From JAPORK01 sp026710285 (lineage in GTDB: Bacteria; Pseudomonadota; Gammaproteobacteria; Pseudomonadales; Endozoicomonadaceae): 64,000 nt of DNA. The position numbers and the translations under genes were made by a program. The DNA is taken from the NCBI GenBank assembly GCA_965201045.1, contig OZ241746.1:3658001-3722000 (forward strand), given 5' to 3'. The notes under the pieces are model-generated. The model saw nothing but the letters and a program-made list of their open reading frames with translations, was not told the origin of the DNA and ran no database searches. This document shows positions 27,801 through 36,329 of this stretch, in pieces. Positions within the stretch are counted from its first letter, which is position 1. Each line of letters begins with the position of its first letter.

Positions 27801-27939
27801 GACAGATCCTTCTGTCCGGATAATTAATCAATATTTTTATTCTGCGATATAAATCAGGTTATATTAAAAAAAGTGTAGCTGCTTAATAAAAGATGTGGAA
27901 AGAGTGAGGATATTTTTTTTATCAGGGATGCGGTAAAAC

Positions 27940-28210
27940 CCAACCTTTCAGATCTGTCTTTTAGTCATATTTTTTAAGTTCTGATTTTTATTCACAGGTT
28001 TATTTTCTACTGAATATACCAATCATTTACTGAATAAACCGTGGGCTGAGCTTGTCGAAGCCGGGCTACTTTTGGCTTCTGGGCTTTGACAGGCTCAGTC
28101 CACGGTTTTATGCCAAAAAGGCTGGTATATTCGGTAACAGGCAACCTGCCAGGATAAAAGTAAGCGCTTAAAAAGTGTGACTAAAAGACAGCTTTCAGGG
28201 CGGGGATATA
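27940..28210. repeat. Nested inverted repeat around a REP hairpin
   Basis: A REP-type hairpin at 28036-28108 (CCGTGGGCTGAGCTTGTCGA and its partner TTTGACAGGCTCAGTCCACGG) is enclosed by longer inverted flanks. The CTTTCAGATCTGTCTTTTAG near 27950 pairs with the complement of GACTAAAAGACAGCTTTC near 28180. Inner GAATATACCA/TGGTATATTC segments also pair. This is a repeat-on-repeat structure upstream of sctN. Confidence 0.75.
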
Positions 28211-28262
28211 AGGTGGTTAATTTGGTGTTTTTTGCTGAATATACCAGCCTTTGCCGGACACA

Positions 28263-28452
28263 CCGTGGGCTGAGCCTGTCGAAGCCTGGGAGAAATTAAA
28301 ACCTAAGTGTCCCCATCCAGGCTTCGACAAGCTCAGCCAGCGGATAGGGTAGTATGGATGAAATTGTCTGAATTTACCTGTATTTACTGCTCTGTTCATC
28401 TGAAATTTTTGTTGGGGATTTGTGTATAAAAGACAGCCTTTAGGGAGGGGAG
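28263..28452. repeat. Second REP hairpin with shared flanks
   Basis: The hairpin at 28263-28343 has the same arms and AAACCTAAG loop as the core of the palindrome at 15836-16078. Its right flank (TAGTATGGATGAAATTGTCT) also matches that palindrome's flank. A copy of AAAAGACAGCCTTTAGGGA at 28427-28446 repeats the edge of the neighbouring element at 28181. Confidence 0.75.
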
Positions 28453-28664
28453 GATGTCAACAGTGAAATCACTGAGCTGATTACGATTTTTTTTATTATT
28501 GTTTTCATGATTTTACCTTTTTAATCAAGTTGAATGTAAACAGCTCTTGAATTACAGCTATCAGTTTGTAGAAGCGTATTTCAAAGGCTGTTGAGAATAT
28601 AAGTTGTTTATCATCAATAATCCACAGCAATATTCGTGCTATTTATCACTATTAAAATTGAAGA

Positions 28665-29015
28665 TTAAAGTTTTTTGCATACCTGACAGCCAAGTTTTTT
28701 GTTGGCATTCTGCAAAGAATTGAACTGCCAGGTGTAATACCATGTGCCATCTTTTAGTTTAATCTTAACGTTATTTAAATAACTTTTATCTACAGCAAAT
28801 TGCTTGTCAGTTTTATTACATCGCCAGTACACTTTTTCTGTGTCAGTTATACCACTGTACCAGCAAGTTGTATCTTTGCCATTAGGGCAATATACATTAT
28901 AATAATCAGGTTCTCTAAACTTGACTTTACATTTATCCTTATGCTTTGCAAAAACAGGTGAAATCATTATTAAAATGAAGATACTGAATATAAGATTTTT
29001 TGTAATTATTTTCAT
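28665..29015 (-). CDS. Small secreted cysteine-rich protein (116 aa)
   Basis: A Sec signal peptide (MKIITKNLIFSIFILIMISP, cut after VFA near residue 23) leads into about 93 mature residues with six cysteines, including a terminal CQVC. AGGA eight bases before the ATG supports the start. Trp- and Tyr-rich stretches (DGTWYYTWQF) suggest a small disulfide-bonded extracellular domain. I recognise no family; it does not share the DWWFGG signature of the six-cysteine array. A possible decayed relative is at 29175-29395. Confidence 0.75.
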   Translation of the reverse strand: MKIITKNLIFSIFILIMISPVFAKHKDKCKVKFREPDYYNVYCPNGKDTTCWYSGITDTEKVYWRCNKTDKQFAVDKSYLNNVKIKLKDGTWYYTWQFNSLQNANKKLGCQVCKKL

Positions 29016-29174
29016 TATTTGTTTCCTATAAAAAATAGCTGTATTTGGTTGTATACCTCATTTATGATAAAAAGAATTTAGTATTACCGGGTTAAATAAG
29101 CAGATTAAGATCAGACATTATTGATTATTAATAATGTACCAAGAGACTTATATTATTGATTACCAAAATTACAG

Positions 29175-29395
29175 GTTAAAGGATCTCACCTACTTTGTTT
29201 TGTTTCCAGGCTGTCGGTTTGCATCCTGCAAATAATTATGACATGTCGGAAAAATATACCATAGCAGTAATGGTATGTGTATTGTAAATCAATATAACAG
29301 ATTTTCATAGGCACAACAGGATATTCTAAATTACATCGCGATGTTTTATAAATGTCAGCGACTACATTCAACATTGAGTTATATGAGTCCAAATA
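29175..29395 (-). pseudogene. Possible decayed relative of the 116-aa secreted protein
   Basis: A frame on the minus strand ends NYLQDANRQPGNKTK, resembling NSLQNANKKLGCQVC at the end of the gene at 28665-29015, but the rest is broken over several frames. There is no signal peptide. Low confidence. Confidence 0.25.
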
Positions 29396-29465
29396 AGTAT
29401 GAGGAAGTTATGACAAAATTAAAAAATGCTTCTTAACCGGATTGTAATAAAAAGGTTGACCATGT

Positions 29466-29879
29466 TAATTAAATGTGTTTAGCACAGATAACAGTGTAGC
29501 AGTATTAACTTTTAATTCAGATTGTCGCTGATCTTTTGATATATGCTGTAATTGTAACAACAGGAATTTTTTTTGCAGACAGCCTTGCTATTTCAGTATC
29601 GACTAAATAATAAAAACTATTCATCAGCTCGACGGGTGCTTTCTGATGCTGAGTTAAAACATTATACAGATTAGCTGGTTGTTGATCTGAAGAGCGAGTG
29701 ACTTCTCCTTTTTCAGAGGAAAGAGCATTACCTGCTAAAGTGAGTGTAAAGCCAAAAATTACAGACAGTATTACTGTAAATAATCTGCAACTACGATAAT
29801 AAAAAAGCTGTTTGAACAGTAGTAAAAACTGGATAATTAATTTATTAGTTTTTTCATTGTCAGATACTGTTTGGTTCAT
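29466..29879 (-). pseudogene. Truncated, frameshifted copy of the 1165-aa receptor-like gene's 5' end
   Basis: It matches the first 110 or so residues of the protein at 30302-33799 with few changes (MNQTVSDNEKTNKLIIQFLL and onward). A frameshift after TITAYI gives an early stop at 29517. The match resumes in the next frame as KVNTATLLSVLNTFN and then stops. About 70 upstream bases, including a GCAAAAAATTTTGC near-palindrome, are also copied. The remnant encodes only the N-terminal membrane anchor and is unlikely to work. Confidence 0.85.
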
Positions 29880-30301
29880 TATATACTCTTTTTGATTGTA
29901 AATTTTCTAATGAAATCTATGCAAAAAATTTTGCGAAAAAAGAGTGTAGCAGTGAAATGAACAGGTACAATTTTATATTTATAATCCTTTTAAATAAAAG
30001 TCGAGGTATTTTTAGTAAGATACAAAATCACCGGCTTTATGGGTTTTAGGGGAGTATCCATCTCATCAATCTCATCATGTTATTGTGTCTGCCGGTAATG
30101 AATAACATTGTACACCTGTTTACTATATGAGTAAAAACAGATAACTGTCTGATCAGATCTGAGAGGATACATTTATCAAATCTGAGAACTGCCTTATTGA
30201 TTATGTTTAATTTAAGGCAGTTACACAGAATTTATTTATAGGCTCAGTTGCCCTGTTTCTTCTAAACCAAATCTAACTAATGAATCTTATTTTATTATTA
30301 C
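29880..30301. other. Intergenic between receptor-like gene and its truncated copy
   Basis: The first 70 bases duplicate the upstream region of the large gene (compare 33800-33880). The rest is AT-rich with no gene seen. Confidence 0.4.
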
Positions 30302-33300
30302 CTACAGTTCATCTTCTGAGTCAGGTTGGGTGTCTTCATAGTTTATTGGTATCACTTCTTGCTCACCAAAGTTAGTTTCATATTCATCCATTTCATCAGC
30401 TTGCTCCTGCATCCCTTCATATTCATCAGTTTGCTCCTGCATCCCTTCATAAGCGATTGATCTTCTTTTACACCATTTTTGGTTACAATTCTTCACAACA
30501 ACCAATACCGTACCTCCTACCAAAATAAAAGTAGCTCCGAATCCTACAGCAAATCCAATGGCTATCTTTTCTCCTTGATGATCTTTATTATTATTGCTAT
30601 CATCCGTCGGACTCAATGTTATTGTCGGACTTAATGTTGTTGCCGGACTCAATGTTGTTGTCGGTCTTACTATTGTTGTCGGTCTTACTATTGTTGTCGG
30701 TCTTACTATTGTTGTCGGTCTTACTGTTTTTGTTAGTATTTTATTTTGAAATGTATTTGCACGTAATAAGCAGCCACCTTCATCAGGAATTGATACTGAA
30801 ACCGGTTTATTTAAAACTATTTCTCCGCGACCCAAAAGCCGGATATTGTCATGGTTATCAATATGCAGTTTGTAAACTGTTGTTGTATCTACAGTCCCGG
30901 TCTGTTGCCACTTAGGATCCCACTTTCCTGAGATCATATTATAACGTATTACATCAACCTGTCTTGCGTTAGCACTATTGATTACTGCCACATAAGTCAA
31001 TTTATTTTTAACAGCAGCAGCCAAAATATTTTCTGTATTCCCGGGATCAGGAAGCTCGATATGTTTGTAAGGTGTAGCGCTAACAGTAGGTCCTGGTCTT
31101 TTAATCTGATACAGATCAATCGTCTTATTGACTGGATTATTTATCAAAATGCTATCGTCTGTCATCAGCAGAGGATCACCTTCAACAGGAAAAGTTTTTA
31201 CATCATAGTAGTTGTGGTGACCGTATATTAAGTATGTCGAAAACAACTGTATACTTTTCCCTTTCTTTGCACCAGGATACAGACCAAATAAGTATTTGTT
31301 ATGTATAAGCTGACTTATGGGAAGTTCTGCTACCAACGTTTCATTATTAAATTTCTTGCCAGGAAACTTTTTCCAATTATGAAACTTTCTCCAGTTATAA
31401 GCCTTTCTCCAGCGAGGCTCCAATGTTATGTAAGTTCCGTATTTCTCAAATAACGGGACAAACCGAAGCATTCCCTCTTCTTCACCCGAATAAGGATAAG
31501 TTCGTCGGGAAGTTAACCATATTTGACCGTTTTGATCATCTTTAACAAGTCCAAGCAACTGTTCATTGGGTAAAGAACAAATACAGCGATCTTTGAAGAA
31601 TTCATATTTACAAAATAAATTGTGTATCGTGGCATAGTCATATTTTTCTCTTGCATCTAACTCCTGTGTATCACACAGATCTCTTAACCTTTCGTCCATT
31701 ACAGTACCAGGAACATCCCATCGTGCTAACGGACAATCTTGAAGTGAGCAGTTCGTCTCCTGTTCAATTGTACCTGAAATGAAAGTAATAGAATCTGATC
31801 CATGATGTGGTCCCGGACAATCTGATAACACTGCAGAACTATTATCAGAATCAGAAAAATTATCATTTAAGGCTCCGCTCCCTTCCATTTCTGCGGGTAA
31901 AAGACGTATAGTCGTATCAGAAGCAATTATCTGAAGGTCTTTGTCTATGTTTTTGATAATGTTTTCCGTTACGTTTTGCTGAACGGAATCAGGTGCAATA
32001 AACGTACCCTTAACTTTGTAATGTTTAATGAGATTCTCTCTGTTTGCAAACTGATTAGCAACCAGTCTTTCGTTGTTTGGAAAATAGCTATCTGCATTAA
32101 TGGTGGTATTTACATCTTGTTGATAAAATGTATTCCATTTACCGCTAACCTTATGAGCCATAGGTGTATCATATAGCTCACCCGCATTTTTGAGGATGAT
32201 TCGACTAAGGTTACCTGAAACTTCGGTTGCAATAAGACCAGTACCATAAGGAATCTGTGTTATGTTACCTGGCTGACCTGTCAAACTAATATGATTATCA
32301 TTACCCGTGATATTGGCTGCTATCGGGCGCAGAATATCACATGCCTCTGCCTGCTGAATGGCTAACACATTTCCGGAAGATACCACGTCAGCAAGAACCG
32401 GAAGCGTCGTGGTGCCAGACTGGCAAAGATTGATATTTCCCTTAAAGTTAGCATTACACATACAACCCAAAAGTGGAGCTGTTGAATCATTCGCATGAAG
32501 TGTGAACTTTCCGGTACTGATTGATCCGGAAAAGGGTGCACTGCAATTAGGAAACAGTGGAAAAGAATCTGTATCTTCAAGATAAATATCTTCTGCCATT
32601 GTAAAACTACAAGCCGGGTTTTCTGCTAAAGTCCGGGCATAATCCCTAGCAAACAGCGGGATATTTCTTTGTACACGACAGTTACCATCAGACCCGCACC
32701 CTGAGGGAGGAGCTGTTGCCTGTGTATTCATCATAGCAGTACAGAATACACCGGTAATAAGCAACGCTGTTGCCAGTTGTTTGCTGGCTGAACTTACTCC
32801 ACTTTTTCCTAAAGGAGAAGTACTCTGTCTAACCGGTATCATGTCTTGAATTTCTGCATAAGTTGGCACCAGATCATCCGATACAACAGGAGAGGCTTTC
32901 CCTGCTTCATCAAGTTCATAAGTGGCAAACAAATGGTCTTTTGTGTATTCATACCCTTGTTTTTTAAGGTAAAAAATTATTTTTGACCTTGTGTCATCAT
33001 TGATATCTGAAAGATCTGACAGTTTTTTAAATCGTTCTGAAAAAGTAGATTTTCTTTCAGGTACTGAAAAGAGCGGCTCTAGGTATTTCAGGAGAGAAAA
33101 AGAAGATTGCGGATCCCTGACTTCTGAAGAAAAACTGCTTGCATAAAAGGGTTGTTTTAAAAATTCTAAGATAATGCTTGCAACAGGATCTTGTTGTGCA
33201 CTCTGCTCAAGATGAAAGAGCATTCCTCCAAGCGTGACGGTCAGTGTTTTCACTGTACCCTCTTCATCCTTATAATAGATGGAACTATATTTTTTTAATA

Positions 33301-33799
33301 AATATTCAAAGAGTAAACTTTTTGTTAGTGGCAGTGCTTTTTTGTGATCAATCGAATGAATCAGATCATCAACAGGAAACCCGTTATTAAATGTTTTTAG
33401 CGCAGATAACAGTGTAGCAGTATTAGTTTTTAATGCAGATCGCTGCTGATCTTTTGATATATATGCTGTGATTGTAACAACAGGAATTTTTTTTGCAGAC
33501 AGCCTTGCTATCTCACTATCGGCTAAATAATAAAAACTATTCATTAGCTCGACGGGTGCTTTCTGATGCTGAGTAAAAACATCATACAGATTAGCTGGTT
33601 GCTGATCTGAAGAACGAGTGACTTCTGCTTTTTCTGAGGACAGAGCATTACCTGCTAAAGTGAGTGTAAAGCTAAAAATTACAGACAGTATTGCTGTAAA
33701 TAATCTGCAACTACGATAATAGAAAAGCTGTTTAAACAGTAGTAAAAAACGGATAATTAATTTATTGGTTTTTTCACTATCAGATACCGTTTTGTTCAT
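30302..33799 (-). CDS. Large receptor-like membrane protein with tyrosine-motif tail (1165 aa)
   Basis: An N-terminal hydrophobic segment (about residues 33-53) is followed by an alpha-rich region and a second hydrophobic stretch near 345-365. Next is a long cysteine-containing beta-type region, then a Thr/Pro-rich stalk with RPTTIV repeats. A single membrane helix (about 1079-1102) is followed by a basic stop (KNCNQKWCKRR) and an acidic tail. The tail holds two YEGMQEQ repeats (Tyr 1117 and 1127) plus YETN and NYED. This looks like a eukaryotic type I receptor; YEGM fits the YxxM pattern bound by PI3-kinase SH2 domains. Injection into host membrane, like Tir, is a hypothesis. No enzyme domain is recognised. 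Confidence 0.85.
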   Translation of the reverse strand: MNKTVSDSEKTNKLIIRFLLLFKQLFYYRSCRLFTAILSVIFSFTLTLAGNALSSEKAEVTRSSDQQPANLYDVFTQHQKAPVELMNSFYYLADSEIARLSAKKIPVVTITAYISKDQQRSALKTNTATLLSALKTFNNGFPVDDLIHSIDHKKALPLTKSLLFEYLLKKYSSIYYKDEEGTVKTLTVTLGGMLFHLEQSAQQDPVASIILEFLKQPFYASSFSSEVRDPQSSFSLLKYLEPLFSVPERKSTFSERFKKLSDLSDINDDTRSKIIFYLKKQGYEYTKDHLFATYELDEAGKASPVVSDDLVPTYAEIQDMIPVRQSTSPLGKSGVSSASKQLATALLITGVFCTAMMNTQATAPPSGCGSDGNCRVQRNIPLFARDYARTLAENPACSFTMAEDIYLEDTDSFPLFPNCSAPFSGSISTGKFTLHANDSTAPLLGCMCNANFKGNINLCQSGTTTLPVLADVVSSGNVLAIQQAEACDILRPIAANITGNDNHISLTGQPGNITQIPYGTGLIATEVSGNLSRIILKNAGELYDTPMAHKVSGKWNTFYQQDVNTTINADSYFPNNERLVANQFANRENLIKHYKVKGTFIAPDSVQQNVTENIIKNIDKDLQIIASDTTIRLLPAEMEGSGALNDNFSDSDNSSAVLSDCPGPHHGSDSITFISGTIEQETNCSLQDCPLARWDVPGTVMDERLRDLCDTQELDAREKYDYATIHNLFCKYEFFKDRCICSLPNEQLLGLVKDDQNGQIWLTSRRTYPYSGEEEGMLRFVPLFEKYGTYITLEPRWRKAYNWRKFHNWKKFPGKKFNNETLVAELPISQLIHNKYLFGLYPGAKKGKSIQLFSTYLIYGHHNYYDVKTFPVEGDPLLMTDDSILINNPVNKTIDLYQIKRPGPTVSATPYKHIELPDPGNTENILAAAVKNKLTYVAVINSANARQVDVIRYNMISGKWDPKWQQTGTVDTTTVYKLHIDNHDNIRLLGRGEIVLNKPVSVSIPDEGGCLLRANTFQNKILTKTVRPTTIVRPTTIVRPTTIVRPTTTLSPATTLSPTITLSPTDDSNNNKDHQGEKIAIGFAVGFGATFILVGGTVLVVVKNCNQKWCKRRSIAYEGMQEQTDEYEGMQEQADEMDEYETNFGEQEVIPINYEDTQPDSEDEL

Positions 33800-34122
33800 T
33801 ATATAACTCTTTTTGATTGTAAAATTTTTTAATGGAGTCTATGCAAAAAATTTTGCGAAAAAGAGTGTAGCAGTGAAATGAACAAGCAACGTAAATCCTG
33901 GTTACTATTTTTAGTAATACAACCCAATTTAGCTTTTCCTCCGCTACTATTTTGTTTGAGAATCATTCCAGACCGGGTCAAGATCTGATGACCATTCTTA
34001 AACTGTTGCCAACTACCCACTTACCCTAACAGCGCTGAGGCTACAATTGGTCCAATAGCTGGAATATCTTGTATTGCATGCGAGGGATTCAGTAGTATTC
34101 ATGTTATTGTGTCGGTAAAAGT
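33800..34122. other. Upstream region of receptor-like gene
   Basis: It includes the near-palindrome GCAAAAAATTTTGC at about 33843-33856, shared with the truncated copy. The rest is AT-rich with no supported gene. Confidence 0.35.
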
Positions 34123-34150
34123 AAAAAACGCTCCGGATGAAGCGTTTTTT
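34123..34150 (-). terminator. Rho-independent terminator after chaperone gene
   Basis: AAAAAACGCT and AGCGTTTTTT pair across an eight-base loop, giving a stem flanked by T-runs on both strands. It lies 28 bases past the stop of the leftward chaperone gene. Confidence 0.85.
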
Positions 34151-34177
34151 GTTATTGACTGAGTGATTGCCGGAAAA

Positions 34178-34696
34178 TTACACCATAATTCCCATACCAC
34201 CACCAGGTGCACCGGGTTGCTGAGGAGGTGGTGTCTGCTGTTGTGGGCTGTTCCCGGGAGATGCTGAGGACACCTGGCTGTCTCCTGAGCCAGATAATTC
34301 CGCAATAACCCACTCCAGGGTATTGACAAATTTTTCCAGTGTTGACTCAAAGGCACCATAGTCAAGTGCTGCAGACATTGAACGAATGAGAAGAACCTCT
34401 GTTTTATCATGATTCAATGCCATATATGCACCTTGCATGCTGTGATGTTGCAGATTGATAAACATGCCTTTATCAAGCAAAGCAAGTTTTTCAGCATCCT
34501 GCAAATGAGCCTCCAGGGCATGTGCAGAAGAAACGAATACCAGTGCTTCATCTTCTTCAAGATATTCAATATTGACAATCAGCTTATCATCAAAGCACAG
34601 TCCACAGGCTTTATGTTCGTTTAAAGCGAGTTCGCCAAGCCCGATACCTTCAGCAAAACGTTTGAGGTTTTCTTCTACATTTTGACGGTGAGACAT
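34178..34696 (-). CDS. CesT-like type III secretion chaperone (172 aa)
   Basis: The first 125 residues fit the class I T3SS chaperone fold: an N-terminal helix (ENLKRFAEGIGLGEL), then strands with KACGLCFDDKLIVNIEYLEE, and a final helix (FESTLEKFVNTLEWVIAEL). The C-terminal 45 residues are a Pro/Gln/Gly-rich tail (QQQTPPPQQPG, ending GGGMGIMV), an unusual addition. GGAGG nine bases before the ATG is strong. Such chaperones hold effectors for the ATPase. It is not inside the sct operon, and a likely client is the nearby receptor-like protein, which is inferred from position only. Confidence 0.8.
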   Translation of the reverse strand: MSHRQNVEENLKRFAEGIGLGELALNEHKACGLCFDDKLIVNIEYLEEDEALVFVSSAHALEAHLQDAEKLALLDKGMFINLQHHSMQGAYMALNHDKTEVLLIRSMSAALDYGAFESTLEKFVNTLEWVIAELSGSGDSQVSSASPGNSPQQQTPPPQQPGAPGGGMGIMV

Positions 34697-34815
34697 TTAG
34701 TCAATCCTCCATGATTTCCATTTATTTAAATTATCAATTACCATCGAAGGTGTTTCCTTAAGTATACATAAAATTTTATAATCACCAGATTATTTTATTA
34801 TGACTCAGGTATATT

Positions 34816-35304
34816 ATGAAAAATTCAACCCTAACAACGTGGACTGAACAGCATATTTGTATGATGACAGAAGCATTAAAGCTTGCGCAAAAAGCTGCAC
34901 AGGAAGGTGAAGTTCCTGTAGGTGCTGTCATTGTTTATCATGGTAAAATCATCGGTCGGGGGTATAATCATTGCATCGGGCTGCATGATCCTTCAGCACA
35001 TGCTGAAATACAAGCTATCCGGCAGGCGGGTCTGTTTCTGAAAAATTACCGGTTACCCCACTGCGATCTCTATGTAACTATCGAACCTTGCACTATGTGT
35101 GCAGGTGCCATTGTACACAGTCGTATTCAAAATCTGTTTTATGGTGCAGATGAACCTAAAGCGGGTGTTGCAAAAAGTCAGCAAACTATTTTTTCGTCAG
35201 GATGGTTTAACCATAAGGTTAATGTTTGTGGTGGATTACTGGCAGAAGAGAGTCAGAAACTGTTGCTGGACTTTTTTAAATTGCGACGAAAAGTAAAAAA
35301 ATAA
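34816..35304 (+). CDS. tadA: tRNA-specific adenosine deaminase TadA
   Basis: The 162-residue zinc deaminase has HAE at residues 62-64 and PCTMC at 91-95, the zinc and catalytic site of the TadA family. EVPVGAVIV and HSRI complete the pattern. It converts A34 to inosine in tRNA-Arg(ACG) and is essential in most bacteria. It reads rightward away from the chaperone and is an isolated housekeeping gene among accessory genes. Confidence 0.93.
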   Translation: MKNSTLTTWTEQHICMMTEALKLAQKAAQEGEVPVGAVIVYHGKIIGRGYNHCIGLHDPSAHAEIQAIRQAGLFLKNYRLPHCDLYVTIEPCTMCAGAIVHSRIQNLFYGADEPKAGVAKSQQTIFSSGWFNHKVNVCGGLLAEESQKLLLDFFKLRRKVKK

Positions 35305-35574
35305 TCGGTAGTGAAAACAAGTAAACAGAGAGTTAGTATGACCTTTTCAGCTGGATAAAATTTCAGAGCGTATCTTTTATATGACAGAAAAATAAAATCT
35401 ACACTAAAACCTGTGCATCTTCACAGTTTTCCTAATAGTAATTTTCCTCTGCTAAAAAGTTTTTAAAAGATTCATAAAGAGTTTACATACTTTTAATATT
35501 ATGATAAAAAAGAAACACTTAGTTTGTATGTTATACCATCAACTATTTATTCTATAAAAAAATGAGAGAATATT

Positions 35575-35814
35575 ATGGCTTTAATTAATATGGACTTCCA
35601 TCCCCCCTATGAAAATTTTCCTGCAGCAGAAGTGATATCAGTATCAGGAAACAGAGAGCGGGAAGAAATGAGACGATTAAAATCTGAACAACAACGACAA
35701 AAGGCCAAAGAAAAGAGAGAGATGCGAGAAGCGGAAAGACGAGCAAAAGTTGAAGAAAGACGGCAAGAGGCTAAAAGAAAACAGCAAGAGTGGGAAAGCA
35801 AGAAGAGACCATAA
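35575..35814 (+). CDS. Small charged coiled-coil protein (79 aa)
   Basis: After a start of about 25 ordinary residues (MALINMDFHPPYENFPAAEV), the remaining 50 are almost entirely Arg, Lys, Glu and Gln in helical heptads. Such a protein has no recognisable function and could be a DNA/RNA-binding or scaffold peptide. Upstream GAGAG is a weak ribosome binding site. It stands alone between tadA and the apyrase. Confidence 0.5.
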   Translation: MALINMDFHPPYENFPAAEVISVSGNREREEMRRLKSEQQRQKAKEKREMREAERRAKVEERRQEAKRKQQEWESKKRP

Positions 35815-36289
35815 ATTAAAGTCGGACCTGCGTGAGGCAAAATGGCAAAGAAGTGAATATGCAAGGGACTGGAGCAGATCAAACTAAAAGAGCAGTGTTC
35901 TTTTTGCTGCTTGTCCCTCTTTGTGAATCAACCTGCAGGCAAAAGCTTTTTCTCTGCTCCGGATTGATACAATGGTTGTAAATTATCATTGCAAATATTT
36001 TCTAAAATAAACGACTTAATCAAATGGTTCTGTCAGACGTTGATAAGACTAAATTTGTCACAGCTATATTTATAGTGTGTTGATAATTTATCATTGGGTA
36101 GTTGTATTCATGATTATAGCTAAAGATGACCACATTGATTATAATAATATAAGACCATAAACTAATAATAGGAAGGTTTGCCAGTGTAACAATTATATAG
36201 TTAATAGCATTTTTGTTATTGTTAAACTAAAATCAGATGCCGTATTCTTTTTTCTCTGTGCTACTTCATCTCTGTGTTACCCGGTGAGA
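35815..36289. repeat. Intergenic with dispersed upstream repeat, copy 1 (about 35960-36090)
   Basis: The stretch around TGATACAATGGTTGTAAATT and CTAAAATAAACGACTTAATC resembles 42905-43000 and, in its second half, 37655-37775. The shared order (TTGCAAATA, then TCTAAAA, then AAACGAC, then a TTTAGTCA-like block in the other two copies) suggests a repeat or a shared regulatory module. No gene is seen. Confidence 0.45.
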
Positions 36290-36312
36290 CACCAGACCTG
36301 TTAAGTCTGGTG
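36290..36312. terminator. Hairpin after apyrase gene
   Basis: CACCAGAC pairs with GTCTGGTG across a seven-base loop. It lies 17 bases past the stop of the leftward gene. The T-rich side is on the plus strand, so it is only a candidate terminator. Confidence 0.4.
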
Positions 36313-36329
36313 AAATTATTTTGTTCTGA

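Noticed and set aside
30616..30915. 99-codon plus-strand frame rich in LLLSVLLLLS
   Set aside because: It is the antisense image of the RPTTIV stalk repeats of the receptor-like gene.
33829..34020. 63-codon minus-strand frame upstream of the receptor-like gene
   Set aside because: No start signal, and it lies in DNA partly shared with the truncated copy as noncoding sequence.
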